From DASVXQ01 sp046727955 (GTDB lineage Bacteria > Actinomycetota > CALGFH01), in contig JBKPDO010000028.1 in the NCBI GenBank assembly GCA_046727955.1, positions 1-25,042 of the forward strand: a stretch of DNA of 25,042 nucleotides, given 5' to 3'. A program made the translations under genes and the position numbers. Positions 6,932-13,852 of the stretch are shown here, in pieces. Each line of letters starts with the position of its first letter. Position 1 is the first letter of the stretch. The notes under the pieces are model-generated. The model saw nothing but the letters and a program-made list of their open reading frames with translations. It was not told where the DNA came from and did not search any database.

Positions 6932-8245
6932 ATGGCGGTGACCTCTGCCGCCCGGCTGGCCCGGCCGCGCTGGTGGCCGGGCGTGTTGGCGTGGGCGCTG
7001 TGGGCGCTGGCCATGCTCGGCCTGCCGGTGGTCGCCTGGCTGGATCACCTGTCGCGCCAGGCCGGCCGGGGCGACCTGGCCCAGCTCAGCGGCGGGTCCG
7101 TGGTTGCCCCCGTGCTGGCGCTGGTGAGCGCGGCCACGGTCGGGGCGGTGCTGGCCAGCCGCCGGCCGGCGCACCCGGTCGGCTGGCTGCTGCTGATCCT
7201 CGGCCTGGCGCTGAACGCAAGCGGGGTGGCCGCCGCCTATACGGCCTACGGGCTGGTGGCCCGGCCCGGCGCCCTGCCGGCCGCTGGCGCTGTGGCCCGC
7301 TACGTCCCGGCGCTCATCCTGACGGCGCTGCCGGCGCTCAGCTTCGTGCTGCTGCTCACCCCGACCGGATCGCTGCCCTCGCCCCGCTGGCGCTGGTGGG
7401 CCTGGGCCAGCGTGGCCGCCCCGGTCGCCTTGCTGGTGGCGGTGGCGCTGGCGCGGGGGTCGCTGGACCCGCGCTACCAGGCGGAGAGCAACCCGCTGGA
7501 CTTCCGTGGTGTCGGTGGTGCCCTGCTGGTCGTCAACCAGCTCGCGCTGGGCGTCACCCTGCTGGCCCTGATGGTCGCGGCAGGGTCGCTGGTGGTGCGG
7601 TTTCGTCGCGCCCGCGGCGTCGAACGCCTGCAGCTGCGCTGGGTGGCCTGGGCGGCGGCGCTGGTGGCGCTGGCGGCGGTCGCCGCGCTGGCCAGCGCGG
7701 CGCTGGGTTTCTCCGAGGTGCTTGACTGGGCGGCCGGGGCCTGTGTCGCGCTGCTGCCGCTGGCGGCCGGCGCGGCGATCCTGCGCTACCGGCTGTATGA
7801 CCTGGACCGCATCATCAGCCGCACGGTCGCCTACGGGCTGCTCACCGTCCTGCTGGGCGGCGGCTACGCCGGCGTGGTCCTCGGCCTTGGCCAGCTGCTT
7901 GGCCGGGACTCTCCCCTGGTGGTGGCCACAGCGACCCTGGCCGTGGCGGCCGCGTTCCAGCCGGCCCGCCGCCGCATCCAGGCCGTGGTTGACCGACGCT
8001 TTGACCGGCGCCGGTATGATGCCGCCCGCACGATCGCCGCGTTCAGCGCCAGGCTGCGCCAGCAGGTCGACCTCGACACGCTGACCGGTGAGCTGCTTGC
8101 GGTGGTCGAGGACACGATGCAGCCGGCCAGCGTGTCGTTGTGGCTGCGACCCTCCGTCAGTGCGTCCCCCGGGCAGCGCGGCACAGGCGCATCCCGCGCG
8201 GCGCCCCAGGCGGCAGCTTCCCCGTTCGTTCGCACAGGTTTGTGA
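6932..8245 (+). CDS. Polytopic sensor-like membrane protein (histidine-kinase N-terminal type, no kinase domain)
   Basis: This is a 437-residue protein with about eight to ten hydrophobic segments over residues 15-310. A soluble stretch follows that resembles actinobacterial sensor-kinase N-terminal regions (ILRYRLYDLDRIISRTVAYG, then RRRIQAVVDRRFDRRRYDA and a helix through SARLRQQVDLDTLTGELLAVV). It ends shortly after MQPASVSLWLRP, as many kinase-less relatives seem to. No H-box or ATPase domain is present. The stop TGA (8243-8245) lies within the right terminal repeat of element B, so the last residues come from the mobile end. GGAGGT (6905-6910) is well placed for an ATG at 6918, which opens only a 7-codon reading frame that overlaps the ATG at 6932. 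Translational coupling is possible. An upstream GTG (6875) is the alternative start. Confidence 0.75.
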   Translation: MAVTSAARLARPRWWPGVLAWALWALAMLGLPVVAWLDHLSRQAGRGDLAQLSGGSVVAPVLALVSAATVGAVLASRRPAHPVGWLLLILGLALNASGVAAAYTAYGLVARPGALPAAGAVARYVPALILTALPALSFVLLLTPTGSLPSPRWRWWAWASVAAPVALLVAVALARGSLDPRYQAESNPLDFRGVGGALLVVNQLALGVTLLALMVAAGSLVVRFRRARGVERLQLRWVAWAAALVALAAVAALASAALGFSEVLDWAAGACVALLPLAAGAAILRYRLYDLDRIISRTVAYGLLTVLLGGGYAGVVLGLGQLLGRDSPLVVATATLAVAAAFQPARRRIQAVVDRRFDRRRYDAARTIAAFSARLRQQVDLDTLTGELLAVVEDTMQPASVSLWLRPSVSASPGQRGTGASRAAPQAAASPFVRTGL

Positions 8246-8255
8246 AACAGGCTGT

Positions 8256-8487
8256 TAAATGTCAACCGTCTCTCGGGCTCGACGTGCTCGTCCGCCGTGC
8301 GCGGCTCCAGATTGGCCCAGCCGCTGCCGACCAGGCGGCCAGGCTGGTTGGCGTGGGCGGCCAAGAAGCGAGCGAACTCCTCCTCAGTCAGCCCGCGGAC
8401 CTGGAGGCTGTCGCCCTGGTAGATGGACTGGCCGAGCTGGTCGAGGTCGTCGTCGGGGTCGGGTTCGGGCGGCTGGGGCTGGTGCAT
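8256..8487 (-). pseudogene. Small relaxase-linked gene, 3' end cut off by element B
   Basis: The start is the ATG at 8487, preceded by AAGGAG at good spacing and 29 bp behind the relaxase stop, so the two are likely co-transcribed. About 76 residues are native: an acidic, Pro-rich N-terminus (PEPDPDDDLDQL), then a compact segment (GLTEEEFARFLAAHANQPGRL) and EPRTADEHVEPERRLT. At 8255-8258 the frame enters the right repeat of element B and continues as meaningless sequence to 7864. I do not recognise the family. Its position suggests an accessory role in transfer or regulation (inference). Confidence 0.6.
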
Positions 8488-8516
8488 GGCGGTGCTCCTT
8501 TGCTGCTGGCCGGGTG

Positions 8517-11500
8517 CTACCGGCCGTCCCGCTCGTGGCGGTCGCTGTCCTGGCGGTGTCCACGGTCGCGGTCTGGGTGTCCTGCCCGGTCCTGCCGGTC
8601 GCTGCGGCCAAGCCGCTCGCGCTGCTCGGCGAGCCGCTCCAGGGCGGCGCGGACCGCATGCCAGTCCCGCCGCTGTCCTGGAGTGTCGCGGCCGGGCTGG
8701 CGGCCCAGGACCGCGCCGAGCCGGCCTCCTGCAGGTGGGGGGAGCGCGCTTCCCGCACGCTCACGGTCTGGTCCTGCTGGGCGGTCCTGCGTGGTGTCGT
8801 CGGGGTTGCGCTGCCGGCGATGCCACCCTCGCCGCTCTGGCGCGGGACGAGACGCCCGGCCGGGCACAGGACGAGCCGCAGGACGGGCAGGATCAGACGG
8901 CGCACCAAGTGCGGGACGAGACGGGTCCTGGGGCGCGGGACGGGACGACGCGGCAGGACCGCCGGGTTGGTCGCGGTCGGCCGGCGCGTGCCGGGGCCTC
9001 GGCCCGTCCGGGGCGGGTTCGCGGCTGGCCGCGGCGTCGGTGTCCCGCTCAGCCGGCCCACCACCCCGCTGTGTGCGCTCGGCGGGCTCTGGCAGGCCGT
9101 GGACGCGCCGGTAGGCGTCCAGCTCGACCGCCGCCACAATCCACACCGCCCGCTCTTCACGCTGCTCGGGCACGGGGCCAAGCTCGGCCACCAGCCACCC
9201 CGGCGGGTCCAGCACCATCGCGCGCGCATCCACGCGGTGCTGCCAGGCCAGCTGGCGGGTGACGAGCTGCTCGCGGCGGCGCAGCTCGGCGTCGTTCGCT
9301 TCCAGCCAGCCGGCGCGCTGCTGCTGGTGGCGGCGCAGCATCCCCCGCCGCTCGGCGGCCTGGTCCGCTTGCCGGGTCAGCGTCCCCGCCCGATGCTCGG
9401 CCAGCGCCAGCCGGTCGCGGGCGGCCAGCCGAGCCGCACGGCCACGCGCGTCGGCCGCCTTGGCGCGGGCGGCCTCGACGTCGGCCAGGGCCTGCCGGCG
9501 GGCCTGCTCCAGCTCGGCCGCACGCCGCTGGGCTAGGGTCAGCTCCCGGGAACGGTCGGGTGGGCACTCGGCCCGCGCCGCCTGGACCCGGTCGCGCTCC
9601 TCGCGGAGCTGCCTGGTGGACCACCGCCGCACGTCCACCAAGCTCGGCAGGTCGCTGGCCAGGGTCTTGCTGCCATCGCGGGCCAGCACCCGGCCAAGCA
9701 GCTGCTCCGGCTCGACCGGCTCGCCCCGGGGATGCGCGTGGGCCTCCTCGATCCCAAGCGGTGCTGGCCCAACCGTCAGGTACAGGTCGGTGCGCTCCTT
9801 GGACCGCGACAGCTGCACGTAGCAGCCCTGCATGTCCTCGGCGCCGTCCAACGCCAGCAGCGCCCGCCGCTCGGTGCGCCCCTGCGAGCGTATATCCGTC
9901 CGCGCATACGCAAGGTCCACCCGCCGGGAGCCGCCCGGCGCCACCTCGGCGTCCAGGTACCAGCCCGGCAGCCGCACCGTCCGCGGCGGCTTGTCTTCAA
10001 TGGTGCGCACTGTCAGCGCCCGCCCGCGCACGTCAACCCCCACCACCACGGCCGAGGTGCCGTTGGCGACCCCCAGCCGCGCCAGGGCGTTGGCGCCCAA
10101 CACCACCTGGTCGCCGACCGCAAACTGGCGGTCGCCGACCGCCAGCCGCTCGGCGCCAAGCTCCCTGGCATCTGCGCGGAGCCGCTGGCACAGCAGGTTG
10201 AGGCGGTCGACCTGGGCGCGGCGGTGGGCGTAGATGACCGGCTGCTCGCCGGCCTGCTGCGCGGTGAGCCAGTCGCCAAGCAGCGCCCGGTCGCGCTCGT
10301 CGGTGGCCTCGAAGGCGCGGATGCGCTCGTGCTCGGCGTAGGCGGCGATCGCCTCGTGGGCCCGGCCGGCGCGTACGTCGTCAAGGGCCTGCTGCTCCCA
10401 CGGCTCGACCTGGCGGCGGTTTTGGGTCAGCTCGGAGGCGCCAAGCCGCAGCCTTAAGGCCCGGAAGCCGCCGCCGGCGTCGATGGCGGCGAACTGCCGG
10501 TCGTCGCCAACCAGGATGACCTTGGCGCCGGCCCGTTGGGCGTCCTGGAGCAGCGGCGCGAGCTTTCTGGTGCCGAGCATGGCGGCCTCGTCGACCACCA
10601 GCACCGTCCGCTCGTCCAGGTCGCCCTGTCCCCTGCCGAGGTCCAGCAGGAGCCGGTCGACGGTGCGGACGTCGCTGAAGCCCTCCTCGCCCAGCCCGAC
10701 GGTGGCGATCCCGGTCGGGGCGGTGCCGAGCACGGTGTAGCCGTCCAGCTCGAACGCCTCCCGCGCCAGCCCCAACGCCCACGTCTTGCCCGACCCGGCC
10801 CGGCCCACCACCACCGACACCCCGGCACCCGACCGGCACACGTCCTGGACCATCGCCGCCTGGTCTGCCCCCGCGGTCTGGTGGCGCTCCAGCACCGACC
10901 GGACGACCTCGGGACGGACCTGTCCGCATTCCTGTTCGCGCCGGTCGAGGGCGGCGGCGACCAGCTGCCGCTCCCGCGCCAGCAGCTCCGGGGTGGAGTA
11001 GCGCTCCACGCCAACCCGCCGGTCGCGGCCGATGTGGACCGCCCGCTCGCTCAGAAACCGCTCGGCGACCTGCTCGGCCTGGCTGCGGGCGGCCTGGGCG
11101 CTGGGTGCTACGGGCAGGCGCTTGCACAGCGCGTCGACCACGTCGGCCAGGGTGAAGGTCGAGGCTTGCGCGGTCAGCCCGTCCGGCCCAACCAGCTCCC
11201 CAATCGTCCGCTCGACCTCCTCGGGCGAGGCCAGCCGGCCACGCCCACCCCCAAGCGCTGCCCCGAGCTCGCGCTCCCCGACGCCGGCCTCAGCAAGCTC
11301 CCTGCTCCAGCGGGCATACACGCTCTGCTCGTCCTCGCTGTGGTCCTTGGGCGCACGGGTGGCGACCGCCGCCGCACTGCTGGCCTTGATCCCGCTCAAG
11401 CCATGCTCGGCCAGCCAGTCGTCGATCTGCTCCGAGCGCTTACTGAACCGCTCGATCAGCCTCCGGTCGTCCAAGCCGACGATCTCGGCCGCGCCCGAGC

Positions 11501-12443
11501 GCTCGTCCACCTTGGTCCAGCGGACCCCGAGCCGCTCGGTCAGCGCCGCGCGCTCGGCCGCCAGGTACAGGTGGTCGGCGGCCATCAGGTGGGCGTACAG
11601 CCGGTCGGAGTCCACCGCCGTCCAGCGGCCGTCCGGTCCCTTGGCGGCGTTCTGCACCAGCATGTGGGTGTGGTACTGCGGGTCGCCCGCGCGGCTGACC
11701 CTGTGCTCGAACGCGATCCCCAGCAGCCCGCTCTCGGCGAGGTGGCGGTCGGTGCCGTTGTGGTCGCGGCGCACCCCGACCCCATGCTGCTCCAGGTAGT
11801 GGATGGCGACCTGGAGGGCCTCGGCGCGGGCCTCCTGCACCTGTCGGCGGACCGGCTCACCACCGGCGCCGGCCAAAAGCGACACGCTCTTGGGTGAGGA
11901 GAAGCAGTGGTCCAGCGCGGCCACCCGCACGTCCACCCGCTTGCCCCGGTGCCGCCACGCCCCCTCGAACGCCGCGCCGTACAGCTCGTGGGGGTCGGTG
12001 CCGAGCACCTTGCGGCAGACCCGCTCGACCGTCTCAACCTTCACCCGCCGGGAGGCGCCGAGCTTGCAGGCCGCCTGCACCGACCGGACGTCGCTAGCGA
12101 GCGCCTTGGAGCCGGCGAGCTGCTCCAGCTCGGCAATGCTCTGCTCGGTCGCGCGGGCCTGGAGCGCGGCGAGCAGCGGCGCGGCGGGGAGCTTGGAGCG
12201 CGGGTCGGCGCGCAGCAGCGGCTTGGAGCGCTGGGCGCCGGTGGCGGGGTCCAGGCCGCGGAACATGGCGTGGACCTGCTCGGGGGTGGCCTCGCCGATC
12301 AGCCCGCTGGCGGCGGCAGTCTCGCCGACGAACCGGCCCGGCGATTCCCCTTTGCCGGAGAAGTACTCTTCGCGGTTCTTGGCGATCTGGTCCAGCCAGT
12401 AGGCCTCCTGGCCGGCCTTGAGCGCCTTCACCTGCAGCGCCAC
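8517..12443 (-). CDS. MobF-family conjugative relaxase-helicase (TrwC/TraI type)
   Basis: This is a 1308-residue relaxase that would nick the transfer origin, stay bound to the 5' end and unwind the strand. The candidate nicking tyrosine is Y27 (REEYF), followed by the GESPGRFVG motif. The metal-binding histidines are H247, H258 and H260 (EHRV...QYHTHM), with the 11- and 2-residue spacing of TrwC. The SF1 helicase part has Walker A GRAGSGKT (547-554), Walker B VLVVDEAAML and VILVGDDRQFAAIDAGGG. The usual T-x-H-x-x-Q-G motif reads TDIRSQGRT here. A long helical Arg/Gln-rich C-terminus ends in an Arg/Asp/His-rich tail. The GTG at 12443 was chosen because GGAAAGGA lies 7 bases upstream and the family's N-terminal pattern begins there; the reading frame stays open to 12662. 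No coupling protein or type IV secretion genes lie in the window. Confidence 0.9.
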   Translation of the reverse strand: MALQVKALKAGQEAYWLDQIAKNREEYFSGKGESPGRFVGETAAASGLIGEATPEQVHAMFRGLDPATGAQRSKPLLRADPRSKLPAAPLLAALQARATEQSIAELEQLAGSKALASDVRSVQAACKLGASRRVKVETVERVCRKVLGTDPHELYGAAFEGAWRHRGKRVDVRVAALDHCFSSPKSVSLLAGAGGEPVRRQVQEARAEALQVAIHYLEQHGVGVRRDHNGTDRHLAESGLLGIAFEHRVSRAGDPQYHTHMLVQNAAKGPDGRWTAVDSDRLYAHLMAADHLYLAAERAALTERLGVRWTKVDERSGAAEIVGLDDRRLIERFSKRSEQIDDWLAEHGLSGIKASSAAAVATRAPKDHSEDEQSVYARWSRELAEAGVGERELGAALGGGRGRLASPEEVERTIGELVGPDGLTAQASTFTLADVVDALCKRLPVAPSAQAARSQAEQVAERFLSERAVHIGRDRRVGVERYSTPELLARERQLVAAALDRREQECGQVRPEVVRSVLERHQTAGADQAAMVQDVCRSGAGVSVVVGRAGSGKTWALGLAREAFELDGYTVLGTAPTGIATVGLGEEGFSDVRTVDRLLLDLGRGQGDLDERTVLVVDEAAMLGTRKLAPLLQDAQRAGAKVILVGDDRQFAAIDAGGGFRALRLRLGASELTQNRRQVEPWEQQALDDVRAGRAHEAIAAYAEHERIRAFEATDERDRALLGDWLTAQQAGEQPVIYAHRRAQVDRLNLLCQRLRADARELGAERLAVGDRQFAVGDQVVLGANALARLGVANGTSAVVVGVDVRGRALTVRTIEDKPPRTVRLPGWYLDAEVAPGGSRRVDLAYARTDIRSQGRTERRALLALDGAEDMQGCYVQLSRSKERTDLYLTVGPAPLGIEEAHAHPRGEPVEPEQLLGRVLARDGSKTLASDLPSLVDVRRWSTRQLREERDRVQAARAECPPDRSRELTLAQRRAAELEQARRQALADVEAARAKAADARGRAARLAARDRLALAEHRAGTLTRQADQAAERRGMLRRHQQQRAGWLEANDAELRRREQLVTRQLAWQHRVDARAMVLDPPGWLVAELGPVPEQREERAVWIVAAVELDAYRRVHGLPEPAERTQRGGGPAERDTDAAASREPAPDGPRPRHAPADRDQPGGPAASSRPAPQDPSRPALGAPSDPARPAARPVPGRASRPAPERRGWHRRQRNPDDTTQDRPAGPDRERAGSALPPPAGGRLGAVLGRQPGRDTPGQRRDWHAVRAALERLAEQRERLGRSDRQDRAGHPDRDRGHRQDSDRHERDGR

Positions 12444-12478
12444 GCGCCTGTCCTTTCCCCGCCCCTGGGTCGTCGGGC

Positions 12479-12491
12479 TGCATCGCAGATG
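12479..12491. promoter_or_regulatory. Small hairpin upstream of the relaxase (possible oriT component)
   Basis: GCATC-GCA-GATGC forms a perfect 5-bp stem with a 3-base loop, 36 bp upstream of the relaxase start. Transfer origins of MobF systems often lie next to the relaxase gene and include inverted repeats, but no nic consensus could be recognised. Confidence 0.3.
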
Positions 12492-12519
12492 CGGATGTGT
12501 AGTGCCTTGGAATTGGCTT

Positions 12520-12589
12520 GAGGATAGCACGAGGGTAGGTCGAGAAAGTGACTGAGGATAGGCGAGGATAAGTGGCTGGGCTGAGGAAA
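12520..12589. repeat. Five direct GAGGATA-like repeats upstream of the relaxase
   Basis: GAGGATA occurs at 12520, 12554 and 12564, with the variants GAGGGTA at 12531 and GAGGAAA at 12583. Start-to-start spacings are 11, 23, 10 and 19 bases, close to one or two helical turns. All are in the same orientation. Candidate roles are iteron-like binding sites for an auxiliary transfer protein or a regulator of the relaxase promoter. Confidence 0.5.
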
Positions 12590-12617
12590 GCATTATGCTG
12601 ATGAAGGGAAGCGGTGA

Positions 12618-12707
12618 GTGCTTGGACAAGATGTGGTGGCTGTCAACATGGGTGTCAACCAATGGCAGCCAGAAAGAGCCTACAGGAGCCTACAGGGTGG
12701 ACCATAA
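12618..12707 (+). other. Possible C-terminal tail of a lost tyrosine integrase
   Basis: A 29-codon open stretch reads LGQDVVAVNMGVNQWQPERA and then stops at 12705-12707, about 60 bp before the half-tRNA. Val/Asn tails of this kind occur in actinobacterial integrases, whose genes often end next to their attachment site. No integrase body precedes it, because a stop codon lies directly upstream in frame. The resemblance is weak. A second overlapping frame (ATG 12595) reads through the same DNA. Confidence 0.2.
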
Positions 12708-12767
12708 CATGGCCTCTGAGCTGCGGGAACACCACTTCAGCATATTCCAGAGAAATAGCGGCAAGAA

Positions 12768-12809
12768 CTTCTAATCCGCGGGTCGGGGGTTCGAATCCCT
12801 CCGGACGCA
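12768..12809 (+). other. 3' half of tRNA-Arg(TCT): probable attachment-site scar
   Basis: The sequence starts exactly at an anticodon loop (CTTCTAA, anticodon TCT). It continues through the 3' anticodon strand (TCCGC), a variable loop, an intact T arm (GGGGG-TTCGAAT-CCCTC with one G-T pair), the 3' acceptor strand CGGACGC and discriminator A. No CCA is encoded. The 5' half is missing: upstream bases do not pair with the anticodon stem or acceptor. This is what remains at the distal end of an element integrated in the anticodon loop of a tRNA gene. By orientation the element lies to the left. Confidence 0.75.
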
Positions 12810-12951
12810 CTTCCCGCGAGTTCGGGATTACTGAAGGCCCGCGACGGGGAACCGACGTCCGATCTCGGGTGCAAGGGTCGGTTCGGCCGTGGGTTCCAGC
12901 GGAGTCTCGTCCTGTCCTGGGCGGCTCGGGTGGGCCTGCAACGTGGGCGTG

Positions 12952-13350
12952 CTATTCGGGTTGCTGGCGGATCCAGGCCGCCACGGCCTGGACGTCGACG
13001 GGGCGGCTGGTGTCGAGGTCGAGGACTGGACCGCCCAGGCCAAGCGGGGCCGCGCCGGCGAACAGCCTGGTCCTGGCGTCCTGGTCGAGGGTGTGGTCGA
13101 CGTGGCCTGGGTGGCGGCTGGCGGCCCGATGGTCGAAGCGGCGCTCGACCTCGACCGCGGGGAGCGGCAGAAGACCTCGATGGGTCGCTGGCAGGCTGCC
13201 AGGAGCGCGGGGCCGTGCACGGGGTAGAAGTTGGCGTCCACCACGGCCGCGGGGACGTCTCGGACCAGCGCGAGCAGCACCTGGTAGCTGGGATCGCGTC
13301 CCGTGTCGTGGTGTAGGTGGTCGATGGCGTGGGGGTCCAGGGGCGCGGGC
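12952..13350 (-). pseudogene. C-terminal fragment of a P-loop kinase-like ATPase, frameshifted
   Basis: Read leftwards, the sequence runs DPSYQVLLALVRDVPAAVVD, then ANFYPVHGPALLAACQRPIEVFCR. A frame change near 13165 leads to VERRFDHRAASRHPGHVDHTLDQDARTRL and DTSRPVDVQAVAAWIRQQ, with a stop at 12952. This resembles the second half of AAA/zeta-toxin-like small-molecule kinases. The P-loop half is missing: at about 13355 the sequence gives way to an oppositely oriented ABC ATPase fragment. It is not functional. Confidence 0.6.
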
Positions 13351-13360
13351 GTGTCGGCCC

Positions 13361-13852
13361 CGGCTGCGTCGCGAGCGGATCGGCTTCGTATTCCAATCCT
13401 TCAACCTGGTGCCCTCGCTCACCGCGCAGCAGAACGTGGCGCTGCCGCTGCGGCTGGCCGGACGCCGTCCCGCGCCGTCCGAGATCACCGCAGTGCTGGC
13501 TGGGCTGGGCCTGGCCGACCGGGCAGGGCACCGGCCCAGCCAGCTGTCCGGAGGCCAACAGCAGCGGGTCGCCATCGCCCGCGCGCTGATGACACGACCG
13601 CAGGTCCTGTTCGCCGACGAGCCGACCGGCTCGCTGGACTCAAACGGCTCGCGTGATGTCCTGGCGCTGCTTGGCGACATGGTCCACACGACCGGGCAGA
13701 CCATCGTCATGGTCACCCACGACCCGATCGCCGCCGCCCACGCCGAGCGGGTCGTCTTCCTCGCCGACGGTGGCGTGGTGGGTGAACTGCTGCAACCCAC
13801 ACCCGAGACGGTCGCCGCCCGCCTGACCGGTCTGGAGCAGGCACCATGCTGA
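13361..13852 (+). pseudogene. ABC transporter ATP-binding subunit, C-terminal part (LolD/MacB type)
   Basis: The fragment starts at RLRRERIGFVFQSFNLVPSL (Q-loop). It keeps the signature LSGGQQQRVAIARAL, Walker B VLFADEPTGSLDS and the H-loop MVTHDPIA, ending at the stop at 13850-13852. The first ~90 residues, including Walker A, are absent, so it cannot bind ATP normally. The reading frame stays open far upstream, but that part corresponds to unrelated antisense sequence. Its last codons overlap the ATG of the FtsX permease at 13846, which was its partner in an exporter operon. Confidence 0.8.

Larger units (their letters stand above)
6794..8254. mobile_element. Element B: transposase-less cassette with IS1182-type ends
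   Basis: The left end CAGGCTGTTTCACAAAG (6794-6810) and the right end GTTTGTGAAACAGGCTG (8238-8254) are inverted repeats with two mismatches over 17 bases. They clearly resemble the ends of element A. The 1461-bp interior has a single gene and no transposase. The flanks differ (GTAC on the left, TTAA on the right), so no target duplication remains. It resembles a mobile insertion cassette moved in trans by an IS1182 transposase, but a deletion derivative of a larger element is equally possible. The right end interrupts the small gene downstream of the relaxase. Confidence 0.55.

Noticed and set aside
12750..12809. A complete tRNA gene
   Set aside because: Bases upstream of 12768 pair with neither the anticodon stem (TCCGC) nor the acceptor strand (CGGACGC), and no D arm is visible.
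12737..12830. Reverse-strand peptide containing GGIRTPDPRIRS
   Set aside because: This is the well-known artefact of translating the 3' half of a tRNA gene.
13058..13075. Partial match AACAGCCTGGT to the mobile ends
   Set aside because: It lies within conserved coding sequence of the kinase-like fragment, has no TTTGTG half and no partner, so it is probably chance.
12614..13360. Upstream extension of the ABC ATPase frame to 12614
   Set aside because: It crosses the half-tRNA and reads antisense to the kinase-like fragment. No Walker A or N-terminal ABC sequence is present.
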